This document shows, one piece after another, positions 17,699 to 24,722 of a stretch of 30,790 nucleotides of DNA. The stretch covers positions 1-30,790 of the forward strand of contig MFUY01000005.1 in assembly GCA_001787035.1 (NCBI GenBank), in the 5' to 3' direction. This DNA comes from Candidatus Nomurabacteria bacterium RIFCSPLOWO2_01_FULL_41_12. Lineage in GTDB: Bacteria > Patescibacteriota > Minisyncoccia > Phycocordibacterales > UBA9973. The stretch's first letter is position 1; every line of letters begins with the position of its first letter. Position numbers and translations under genes: made by a program. The notes under the pieces were generated by a model that saw only the letters and a list, made by a program, of their open reading frames with translations, was not told the origin of the DNA and did no database searches.

Positions 17699-17728
17699 TA
17701 TTCTGGTATTCTCAAGAATACCAGAATA
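17699..17728. promoter_or_regulatory. Long palindrome upstream of paralog 2
   Basis: The two 14-nt arms, tattctggtattct and agaataccagaata, are separated by only 2 nt and pair perfectly. A minus-strand AATACT (17702-17697), which could serve as a -10 element 5 nt before the ATG, overlaps its edge. A nearly identical palindrome stands at the same 7-nt distance from the inferred start of paralog 5. Confidence 0.6.
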
Positions 17729-17732
17729 GATA

Positions 17733-19892
17733 CTATTCTAAAATCTTCCGTAGGACGTCTTCCGGCACTTCCCTCGGCTGTCCGCCTATGGGCGAAGCTT
17801 TGGCCTTGGGAGACTGCGGTACTGCCTCTTCCTTTTTAGCCTCGGGAGCTTTTTCTAAAATTAAATCCTTTAACTTATTCATATCTTCTGGACTAGCGGC
17901 ACGGTCTTTAGAATTAGAAAAACCCTTACTGGCTTCCTTGTTTGTGTTTCTTAAAGTGTCAAGAGAAATAGGTGTGGGAACGGGCTTTGGAGCAATTCTA
18001 GGCTGATTCGGCTGGGATGTGGCTCCTAAGGTTTTGTTTAAAATCTCTTTTAACGCCGAATTTTCCGTGCCCGCCGAACGGACGGGTTTTACGGGCTTTT
18101 TAGAAATATCCATATAAATAGGAGCTTTGTGAACATTTTCTTTTACATGGGACGGGGTAAAAACTTTTTTAATAGCTTCAAAAACCCCAGGTTTGTCCGC
18201 CGGAGTAGCAGGCTTGTCCCTCGGCTGGCTCGCCCGTAGGGCTATGCCCGAGGGTAGACCTACGGGCGAAGCTAGATGACGGTCTGCTCTCTCGGGATAC
18301 CTCTCATCAGCTTCATGTTTCACCCTATCTTTCTGCTCAAATTCTATGCCCAGGTCGGCGAGCGGTTTGAAAAATTTTGTTTCATCATGTTTGATTTGAT
18401 TCTCTCCGCCTTTCTCTACTTTTATCTCGCCGGATTTTATTCTGGCTATGCAGTCTTTACAATACGCCGGTCTGCCCTTCTCCGGCCTAAAAGGCACTGT
18501 TGTTTCTTTCTTGCAAAATGAGCAAATAATTGGGAATTTTTCTAAGCTGCTGCTTCCTACTGGAGCATTATCATCGCCGAGCGACATTCCGCTCCAATCA
18601 TTTATTTCCCGCTCCACCACTTCCCTCGGCCTGCAATATAATTCACGGGAAGTTTTTATCACCTCTTCTTCGACTTCTCTGTTGCCCGACTTTACCATCG
18701 GCGGCAGAGTTTTGGCGGAAAAGGGGCGGGATGTCACGCCGTCTATCATTAATTTCATATAAACTTTATAGTTGGGCAAGTTCACTATATCCTGGGGGGT
18801 GAATTCTGGGTCAAATTCTTTTTCCAGAAATTCCGCGTCATCCGCGCCCACCCGGAAGACTATCATCGTGCCGACGTTGCCGAAGACGGCGTCGCGCACC
18901 GCCGAATTTTTATCCACCACCAGCTGGGCCGTATATTGATGCGCCACTGTGAGGTTTAATCTATATTTTCTGGCCTCAGATAAAATGCCAGCAAAAGCGT
19001 CGGTCACGAAATTTTGGAATTCGTCCACATAAAGATAAAAGTCAGTACGGGATTCTTCCGGAATACGCACCCGCTCCATCGCCGCCAGCTGGATTTTAGT
19101 AATAATCATCCCGCCTAAAAGACCGGAATTGTCCTCGCCAATGCGCCCTTTGGAAACATTCACCAGGAAAATCTTCCTCTCATTCATCATGTCAAAGATA
19201 TTGATCGTACTCTTAGACTGGCCGACGACGTTCCGGATGATGGAAGTGGAGAGAAACTGTCCGACTTTGTTCTGAATCGGGGCAATAGCTTCATTTCGGA
19301 ATTTGTCCTGCCAGGCTTCGTATTCATGCACCCAGAAAGCCTTGATAACCGGGTCTTTCAAGTTGGAAATTATTTTCTGGCGGTAATCTTTGTCCACCAG
19401 CATTCGGGGAATCCCGAGAAGCGTCGTACCTGGCGTATCTAAGAGCGCCAAGATTGCATTATTTAAAATATATTCCATTCGGGCGGACCAAGCGTTCGCC
19501 CAGATTTTGGTAAAAATGCCCATCAGCCCGGAGGCCACGAGGTGCTTGTACTGCGGGTCAATGAGCTCTAGCACGTTAAAACCGATATGATAGTCCGCGT
19601 CGGCTGGGTTGAAATAAACCACATCCTTCATGCGGTGCGGGGGGATGGCGGAGAGAATTGCTTCCACATTTTCTCCGTGCGGGTCAACCATACAGACTCC
19701 GTCGCCATTTTGGATATTCTGGATAATCATGTTAAACATCAGTACTGATTTACCAGTGCCGGACTTTCCAAGCAGATAAATATGTTGACGCCGGTCTTTG
19801 CGCTTGATGCCAAAAAGCTGGTTTTTATCCCGATAAGTGGTAATTCCGAGGTATGTAATCTCTTTATTAAAGGGTATTTGCGGTGAGTCCAT
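17733..19892 (-). CDS. VirD4/TraG-like ATPase 2 with C-terminal zinc ribbon
   Basis: A 719-residue paralog of the ATPase at 10716-12230. Walker A is GKSGTGKS (42-49), followed by VCMVDPHGEN (66-75), with Walker B in DFYLYVDEFQN (284-294). After residue 450 it gains a four-Cys ribbon (C457, C460, C478, C481) and a long disordered tail rich in Pro, Lys and Ala. The tail has short amphipathic motifs (ALKEILNKTL, DVLRKILE) that may contact partners. Two palindromic insertions lengthen the tail (around residues 539-558 and 698-708). The start is well placed, 6 nt after TATAAT, with no ribosome binding site. No N-terminal membrane helix is seen. It heads the seven-gene minus-strand train that ends at 8968. 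Confidence 0.88.
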   Translation of the reverse strand: MDSPQIPFNKEITYLGITTYRDKNQLFGIKRKDRRQHIYLLGKSGTGKSVLMFNMIIQNIQNGDGVCMVDPHGENVEAILSAIPPHRMKDVVYFNPADADYHIGFNVLELIDPQYKHLVASGLMGIFTKIWANAWSARMEYILNNAILALLDTPGTTLLGIPRMLVDKDYRQKIISNLKDPVIKAFWVHEYEAWQDKFRNEAIAPIQNKVGQFLSTSIIRNVVGQSKSTINIFDMMNERKIFLVNVSKGRIGEDNSGLLGGMIITKIQLAAMERVRIPEESRTDFYLYVDEFQNFVTDAFAGILSEARKYRLNLTVAHQYTAQLVVDKNSAVRDAVFGNVGTMIVFRVGADDAEFLEKEFDPEFTPQDIVNLPNYKVYMKLMIDGVTSRPFSAKTLPPMVKSGNREVEEEVIKTSRELYCRPREVVEREINDWSGMSLGDDNAPVGSSSLEKFPIICSFCKKETTVPFRPEKGRPAYCKDCIARIKSGEIKVEKGGENQIKHDETKFFKPLADLGIEFEQKDRVKHEADERYPERADRHLASPVGLPSGIALRASQPRDKPATPADKPGVFEAIKKVFTPSHVKENVHKAPIYMDISKKPVKPVRSAGTENSALKEILNKTLGATSQPNQPRIAPKPVPTPISLDTLRNTNKEASKGFSNSKDRAASPEDMNKLKDLILEKAPEAKKEEAVPQSPKAKASPIGGQPREVPEDVLRKILE
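17771..17796. repeat. Short palindromic insertion, partial copy, in ATPase 2
   Basis: The segment starts ccctcggctg and contains cgcc-tatg-ggcg, then gaagct. It shares both edges with the longer element at 18218-18273 and encodes the similar peptide KASPIGGQPRE. I read it as an internally deleted copy kept in frame. Confidence 0.5.
18218..18273. repeat. Palindromic insertion element in ATPase 2
   Basis: Arms cgcccgtagg (18231-18240) and cctacgggcg (18259-18268) pair perfectly, and the element is bounded by ccctcggctg and gaagct. It is much richer in GC than its surroundings. It is read in frame as a peptide near residues 539-558 of the disordered tail, resembling the palindromic elements that insert into Rickettsia genes. 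Confidence 0.65.
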
Positions 19893-19898
19893 GTGTAG

Positions 19899-19904
19899 AT
19901 TATA
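19899..19904 (-). promoter_or_regulatory. -10 element of the ATPase 2 gene train
   Basis: Minus-strand TATAAT ends exactly 6 nt before the ATG at 19892. No -35 box or ribosome binding site is obvious. It would drive the train from ATPase 2 to the membrane protein at 8968. Confidence 0.6.
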
Positions 19905-19957
19905 TCCTTATTTCTGGCTTTTTTCAAATTAGAGATAAGGGTTAAATCTTTTTAACA

Positions 19958-19986
19958 TTGACAAATAGCTAATAATATGCTATTGT
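19958..19986 (+). promoter_or_regulatory. Promoter of the small GC-rich gene
   Basis: TTGACA (19958-19963), a 17-nt spacer and TATTGT (19981-19986) preceded by TGC form the most canonical promoter in the window. A leader of about 55-60 nt follows, unlike the leaderless genes nearby. Confidence 0.75.
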
Positions 19987-20050
19987 TTTTAGGAATTCAT
20001 TGTCAAAAACGTCCCGGCACCAAAGCCACGGACTCAACCGAGGAGCTGAA

Positions 20051-20254
20051 ATGAACGGAAAAATCGCGTGTCGGGTAATCGGGTTCATCCTGATTACCGC
20101 CTCGTTCGCAACCGCCTTCTTGACCACGGGGTCAAGCGGAGTGTACGTCGCCGCCGGGCTCATGGCGGCGGGATCGCTCTTGGCAAGCCTGGCTGCGCGC
20201 ATCCCAGGCTGGATTAACGGAGCCTTGGATTCGGCGGCTGTCGAGATGCGCTGA
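20051..20254 (+). CDS. 67-residue two-helix membrane protein in a GC-rich island
   Basis: The start is set by AGGAG (20041-20045) five bases before the ATG, the clearest Shine-Dalgarno site in the window. The protein has two hydrophobic helices (about 6-26 and 31-50), many Ala and Gly residues, and a short polar end. I recognise no family. The region from about 20020 to 20300 is visibly far richer in G and C than its neighbours. It has its own strong promoter on the strand opposite to dnaK and ATPase 2, and a strong hairpin after the stop. Together these suggest an acquired or mobile small gene. An in-frame TTG at 20000 would add 17 residues but has no ribosome binding site. It could be a toxin-like peptide, or the transcript could act as RNA. 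Confidence 0.65.
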   Translation: MNGKIACRVIGFILITASFATAFLTTGSSGVYVAAGLMAAGSLLASLAARIPGWINGALDSAAVEMR

Positions 20255-20262
20255 CGGACGAC

Positions 20263-20288
20263 GGGGTGGGCTCTCACGGGCCCGCCCC
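20263..20288 (+). terminator. GC-rich hairpin after the small membrane protein gene
   Basis: An 11-bp stem (20263-20273 with 20278-20288, two G-U pairs) closes a UCAC tetraloop nine bases after the stop codon. Its strength and place suggest transcript-end protection or termination, but no U-tract follows, so a standard intrinsic terminator is not complete. Confidence 0.5.
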
Positions 20289-20314
20289 CAGCAAGACAAG
20301 ATATTGTGGGAATC

Positions 20315-20348
20315 AAAGCACTAGAAAGCACAGCTCTTCTAGTGCTTT
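20315..20348. terminator. Hairpin between the small gene and dnaK
   Basis: Arms aaagcactagaa (20315-20326) and ttctagtgcttt (20337-20348) form a perfect 12-bp stem with a 10-nt loop. It lies 19 nt beyond the dnaK stop, between convergent genes, and probably serves as a two-way transcript end. U-tracts are weak on both strands. Confidence 0.5.
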
Positions 20349-20367
20349 CTAATTTATATATCAATAA

Positions 20368-22278
20368 TTATGCTTTTGGTGATTCGCCTTCCCCCTCTTT
20401 AGTTTCCTTAAATTCCGCATCTTTGGGTTCAGCTTTTGGCTCTTCTGGAGAAGCTCCAGCAGGCGGCGTCTCTGCGCCAGCTTTTGCCATTGCCTCACCT
20501 ATCTTAGACATTTCGGCCGAAAGTTCTTCGGTCGCTTTTTTGATGGCTTCCGAGTCGGTGCCGTCTTTAGCAGTTTTTAATGCGGCAATTTTCGCATTGA
20601 CGCTGTCTTTTAATTCCGCCGGAATTTTCGCTTCATTATCTTTCAATGCTTTCTCGGCCGTGTATATAATCATTTCGGCAGTATTTTTTACATCCACAAC
20701 TTCTTTTTTCTTTTTATCTTCCTCGGCGTGAAGTTCCGCATCGGCCTGCATTTTCTTAATTTCTTCCTCTTTCAGACCGGAGCTTGCCTCTATTTTGATT
20801 GACTGGGTTTTGCCGGAGACCTTATCTTTCGCAGTTACATTGAGTATTCCATTGGCATCCACATCAAAAGCCACCTCAACTTGAGGCATTCCACGAGGAG
20901 CCGGCGGCACCCCGTCTAAGATGAACCTGCCCAAAGATTTATTGTCAGACGCCATCGGACGTTCTCCTTGCACAATATGTATTTCCACGGAAGTCTGGTT
21001 GTCAGCCGCAGTTGAGAATATTTGAGATTTAGAGGACGGAATCGTCGTATTTCTTTCAATTAATTTCGTAGCCACTCCACCCAATGTTTCAATGCCCAAA
21101 GATAATGGTATGACATCAAGAAGAAGAACATCGCGCACATCACCCTGAAGCACGCCTGCCTGCACCGCCGCTCCGAGCGCCACGACTTCATCCGGATTAA
21201 TGGTAAGGTTAGGAATTTTACCAAAAACTTTTTTCACTTCATCCACAATTTTCGGCATTCTCGTCTGTCCGCCCACCATGATAATCTCATTCATATCTTC
21301 TATTTTGAAACCGGAAGCAGCCATTGCCCGTTTGGTGATTTCTATGGAACGGGCAATATATTCGTCTGCAATTGACTCAAGCTGGGCACGGGTCATTTTG
21401 AGAAGCAAATGTTGAGGGCCGGCCGCGGTGGAAGTAATGAACGGTATATTAATTTCTGTTTCAACCGCCGTTGAAAGCTCTATCTTGGCTTTTTCAGCCG
21501 CTTCGTCCAGGCGCTGGAGCGCAAGCTTGTCTCCACGCACATCCACACCGGAAGTCTTTTTGAATTCTTCCGCAATCCAGGCAATTATTTTATGGTCAAT
21601 ATCTCGGCCTCCGAGGTGGCTGTCTCCATCGGTAGACTTCACTTCTATCACATCATCACCGATTTCTAGTACTGATACGTCGAATGTGCCCCCACCGAAA
21701 TCGTATACTACTATTTTCTCATTCTTCTTTTTATTAAAACCATAAGCGAGCGCCGCGGCTGTCGGCTCGTTAATAATTCTTTTTACATCCAGTCCCGCGA
21801 CCACTCCTGCATCCTTGGTCGCTTTTCTTTGCGCATCATTGAAATACGCTGGTACGGTAATGACTGTCTCGGTAATTTTTTCTCCCAATTTTGCTTCCAC
21901 ATCCGCTTTTATTTTCCCTAAAATCATCGCAGACACTTCTTCTGGACGCATCCATTTATCGCCGATTTTTACTTCTACTCCGCCGTTTGCGGATTTTTGG
22001 ATTTTGAACGATGCATTTTTCAAATCTTTCTGCACTTCCGGGTCGTCAAAATTATGCCCCATGAAACGCTTGATGCCGTAAACTGTATTTTCCGGATTAG
22101 TCACTGCTTGTCTCTTGGCGAGCAACCCGACAAGACGATCGCCATTTTTTGCGACAGAAACTACCGAAGGAGTAGTGCGATTGCCCTCCGTATTTTCAAT
22201 AATTTTCGGCGCGCCGCCTTCAATGACAGCCACAGCCGAATTCGTCGTACCTAAGTCTATTCCTATAATTTTACTCAT
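20368..22278 (-). CDS. dnaK: Chaperone DnaK (Hsp70)
   Basis: DnaK is the central Hsp70, which binds unfolded proteins under control of ATP, DnaJ and GrpE. The 636-residue protein has the phosphate-binding motif IGIDLGTTNSAV (5-16), the second motif VYDFGGGTFDVS, GGQTRMP and the inter-domain linker region DVLLLDVIPLSLGIET. The substrate domain and helical lid follow, then a disordered acidic/Pro-rich tail. The tail lacks the more usual short DAEF...K ending and adds Glu/Gly/Pro residues. It stands alone: a convergent small gene lies downstream and the PaaX-like regulator is divergent upstream. No CIRCE element is seen. The 98-nt gap to the regulator must hold both promoters. Confidence 0.97.
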   Translation of the reverse strand: MSKIIGIDLGTTNSAVAVIEGGAPKIIENTEGNRTTPSVVSVAKNGDRLVGLLAKRQAVTNPENTVYGIKRFMGHNFDDPEVQKDLKNASFKIQKSANGGVEVKIGDKWMRPEEVSAMILGKIKADVEAKLGEKITETVITVPAYFNDAQRKATKDAGVVAGLDVKRIINEPTAAALAYGFNKKKNEKIVVYDFGGGTFDVSVLEIGDDVIEVKSTDGDSHLGGRDIDHKIIAWIAEEFKKTSGVDVRGDKLALQRLDEAAEKAKIELSTAVETEINIPFITSTAAGPQHLLLKMTRAQLESIADEYIARSIEITKRAMAASGFKIEDMNEIIMVGGQTRMPKIVDEVKKVFGKIPNLTINPDEVVALGAAVQAGVLQGDVRDVLLLDVIPLSLGIETLGGVATKLIERNTTIPSSKSQIFSTAADNQTSVEIHIVQGERPMASDNKSLGRFILDGVPPAPRGMPQVEVAFDVDANGILNVTAKDKVSGKTQSIKIEASSGLKEEEIKKMQADAELHAEEDKKKKEVVDVKNTAEMIIYTAEKALKDNEAKIPAELKDSVNAKIAALKTAKDGTDSEAIKKATEELSAEMSKIGEAMAKAGAETPPAGASPEEPKAEPKDAEFKETKEGEGESPKA

Positions 22279-22360
22279 ATTTTATAAGGTTAAATTAATA
22301 CTAATAATTTTTTGACATTTAATTTGCGACCACTAAAAACTTGTATAATAAGAGTATATA

Positions 22361-22369
22361 TGATAGGCT
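22361..22369 (+). promoter_or_regulatory. Possible extended -10 of the PaaX-like gene
   Basis: TG-A-TAGGCT (22361-22369) is followed by 6 nt and the ATG at 22376, in register with the other leaderless genes, although TAGGCT is a poor hexamer. A better TATAAT at 22344-22349 would give a leader of about 20 nt instead. Confidence 0.45.
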
Positions 22370-22375
22370 ATAAGC

Positions 22376-22927
22376 ATGTCAAGTCCAAAAGAAAAATACA
22401 GTAAGAAAATACTAAAAAAGCTAGCTGAAAGGCCGGCAGTTTCTGTGGAGAAACTAAAAGATAAAGACGTCCTCGGCCATAGCACGGTCACGGGCGAGGC
22501 AAAAACCTCTTACGCTTTGGCCCGTGCGCTTAAGAACCTGGTAGAAGGCGGATATGCTGAAATTCATGCAACAGAGCGACAAAATTACGCTAAAATCACG
22601 GCTCATGGAAAAACCAAGCTGAACACCATGATATTAGAGAGCGAAGATGCCTTGGTCCCTCAAATATGGGACGGATTTTGGAGAATTATTCTGCTTGATT
22701 TGCCGGAGAGTAGAAAAAGTGAGCGGGAGAGTTTGCGCTATCTTTTAAAAAAAGCCGGCTTTGTCTGCCTGAAAAACTCCGCTTGGATCTCCCCCTACCC
22801 TTTTGAGCACCTATTTACAAATATAAAAAAAGACTTGGGTTTAACAACTGAAATGATGATAATTGTCACCCAATTCATAGACGAAGAAACAAAAAAGATT
22901 TTATTTGAAACTTTCGGGAAAAATTAA
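22376..22927 (+). CDS. PaaX-like transcriptional regulator (winged helix plus Cas2-like domain)
   Basis: A 183-residue protein. Residues 1-85 look like a winged-helix DNA-binding domain (KLKDK...ALARALKNLVEGGYAEI...ITAHGKTKL). Residues 95-180 match the Cas2-like ferredoxin fold of the PaaX middle domain: GFWRIILLDLPESRKSERESL, then LRYLLKKAGFVCLKNSAWIS. The C-terminal third of full PaaX is absent. It diverges from dnaK, and its 3' end overlaps paralog 3 by four bases. It is the only clear DNA-binding regulator in the window, and thus the best candidate to read the palindromes in the Cys-rich array. That link is inference. It is not a CRISPR Cas2: no array or other cas gene is present. Confidence 0.8.
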   Translation: MSSPKEKYSKKILKKLAERPAVSVEKLKDKDVLGHSTVTGEAKTSYALARALKNLVEGGYAEIHATERQNYAKITAHGKTKLNTMILESEDALVPQIWDGFWRIILLDLPESRKSERESLRYLLKKAGFVCLKNSAWISPYPFEHLFTNIKKDLGLTTEMMIIVTQFIDEETKKILFETFGKN

Positions 22928-24678
22928 TCAACTTCCTGTTGATAACACTTCTCGCAATATACGATATCCGGCCGTTCGGGCGCGTAACTTGTCTCAAATT
23001 CAACTTCACACTTTTCTATCCTGTGAAAATGTCCTTTTTTATCACACATGCACTGCCTGTGCCATAAATTTAGAGGGTTTTTTTGTTTTAGTCTTTGATA
23101 GTGCCGGCAATTAGGGCAGAGCCTAGGTAAAGGCAAATTCATCCTACGGTAAAATTTAAGGTCCTCGGGAAGGATTTTAAAGGCGGTTGTACAATCTTCT
23201 TCGCACTTTCCTTGATGTTCGCAGCTGATTATTTCATTTAAGATGTCATCACTTACTTCACTAATCTTGTCGGGAAGATTTTCTGAACCTTTTGTTATCC
23301 CATAGTTTCGAGTTTTTGGCTCTTTCCATTTATACCCATTTTCTTTTATTTGCTTTTTGTTTAAAAAGAAATACTCCTGCGCAGTAGTCTCATTATACCC
23401 ATAAGGCGAAAGCTCAATCGGATAAAATTCCCCGTATCTGTATTCGTTGCCTTTTTTATCAATGTAAGGCATGTCGTTCATGTGTTTTATGATTTTAGGA
23501 ACTAAAGCTTCGTATTCCTCCTTTGTATACTGTTTGTTTAATAGGCAGTATTGCTTTTTCTTTAGGCCTACGCAGCCGAAAATATTGGAACACCCGGGAA
23601 CGGTAATGCTATAAGTGGCATTCTCTGTATTCGTCCAATTGCACCAGCCAAATTTAACGTTATAGATTCCATCCCCTGTTTGAATGCTGTCATACACTAG
23701 TTCAATATTGTCTCCATAATGCGTAAAATCATATGTGGTTTTGACAGGTCCGTTTGAAACAAAGGAACAGAATTTTGAATCTTCAACATTTGCCACACCA
23801 AAGCACCATTTTGCATTTTTAGAATGTTCCATGTAATCCCCGCTAAAATTCACATTTTGAACTCCAAAATAATACTTTTTTGGAAATTTTTTCCAAAACT
23901 CATGAGCTTTTCCTTTAAGCGAAGTGATATTCTTGTGGGAATCCAGCCCGAGAGATTTTAATTTTTCTTCGTATGCTTCCTTGGTATATGGTTCATTCCA
24001 AATATGGTAACTCTTTTTATGAAGGTTCACGCAACCAAAACAATTATTGCATCCGCGAAGATTGTACGAAAAATATACTTCCACGCAATCTTCGCAATTC
24101 TGTGAAAAAAGGGTGCGATAGCAATTTATACAAGTTACTATTTCATAGCAAAGTTCACATTTTCTAACCGTAGTAATATCAAGAGAATCTTTGGTATGAA
24201 AAACCCCGCTACCATAGGAAACATTTTCATCAAAAGTACCATCATGCAATAAATAACAGTTCTTCATATTATTCGCCATATTACAATATTGCGAATTAAT
24301 CATGGTTGTTCCAAAAGCAAAAAGGTTGGGGGCAGGAACTTTATAAAAAAGTTCAAAAAGTTGACTTAAAAAGGGTTTAGAAAAATCAATTTCAGAGGCA
24401 TAACCTATCGCGTCCCAATGATCACTCCAATAACATTTATCACAAAATACGGTATTTCCTAATTCTTGGTTGAAAACAGAAATTACTTTCTTCTTGCACA
24501 AACCACACTCCCGGTTGTGGAGTCCTCTTTCATTTCTCCATGCCAGTCTTCTTTGCAGTCTGCACTCCGGGCAAAAAGTCGGCGGAGGAACTTTTATCTT
24601 TTCATAAAATCCAAAATCGTCCGGCTCGATAATGAAATCTTTTTTACAGTTTTGGCAATTTTTAGTTTGGCTGTTCAT
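22924..24678 (-). CDS. Cys-rich zinc-ribbon repeat protein, paralog 3
   Basis: A 584-residue family member with every module: ribbon 1 (C8, C11, C36, C39), an IDFSKPFLSQLFEL segment, a first block with C-x2-C-Y-E and C-x2-C-Y repeats ending in an NEPYTKEAYE motif, a second block ending in CLLNKQYTKEEYE, and YGEFYPIELSPYGYNET. The C-terminal ribbons follow, CEHQGKC...LCPNCRH and CMCDKKGHFH..KC, then YCEKCYQQEVD. Unlike paralogs 1, 2 and 5, it has an extra Cys pair (LCKKKVISVF) and CDKC at 61-96, giving one more possible metal site. It is last of the tandem 6-5-4-3 series. Its C-terminal third is closest to paralog 1, suggesting they split latest. Function unknown. Confidence 0.85.
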   Translation of the reverse strand: MNSQTKNCQNCKKDFIIEPDDFGFYEKIKVPPPTFCPECRLQRRLAWRNERGLHNRECGLCKKKVISVFNQELGNTVFCDKCYWSDHWDAIGYASEIDFSKPFLSQLFELFYKVPAPNLFAFGTTMINSQYCNMANNMKNCYLLHDGTFDENVSYGSGVFHTKDSLDITTVRKCELCYEIVTCINCYRTLFSQNCEDCVEVYFSYNLRGCNNCFGCVNLHKKSYHIWNEPYTKEAYEEKLKSLGLDSHKNITSLKGKAHEFWKKFPKKYYFGVQNVNFSGDYMEHSKNAKWCFGVANVEDSKFCSFVSNGPVKTTYDFTHYGDNIELVYDSIQTGDGIYNVKFGWCNWTNTENATYSITVPGCSNIFGCVGLKKKQYCLLNKQYTKEEYEALVPKIIKHMNDMPYIDKKGNEYRYGEFYPIELSPYGYNETTAQEYFFLNKKQIKENGYKWKEPKTRNYGITKGSENLPDKISEVSDDILNEIISCEHQGKCEEDCTTAFKILPEDLKFYRRMNLPLPRLCPNCRHYQRLKQKNPLNLWHRQCMCDKKGHFHRIEKCEVEFETSYAPERPDIVYCEKCYQQEVD

Positions 24679-24691
24679 AATTTTAGTATCT

Positions 24692-24705
24692 ATGCACTAG
24701 TACAT
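24692..24705. promoter_or_regulatory. Imperfect 14-nt palindrome upstream of paralog 3
   Basis: atgcactagtacat is palindromic except for one mismatched pair, with a CTAG centre. On the minus strand it is followed by GATACT, six bases and the ATG at 24678, so it lies directly upstream of a possible -10 element. Confidence 0.4.
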
Positions 24706-24722
24706 GAGAGCATTTGTTGCTG

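Noticed and set aside
10716..19892. A complete type IV secretion system
   Set aside because: Only VirD4/TraG-like ATPases are present. No VirB-type channel or pilus gene is seen, and the ATPases lack membrane anchors.
20000..20050. TTG start at 20000 for the small GC-rich protein
   Set aside because: It has no ribosome binding site, and the added residues are not hydrophobic, whereas the ATG at 20051 has AGGAG at proper spacing.
22376..22927. Cas2-like sequence as sign of a CRISPR system
   Set aside because: The Cas2-like fold is preceded by a winged helix, as in PaaX. No repeat-spacer array and no other cas gene is present.
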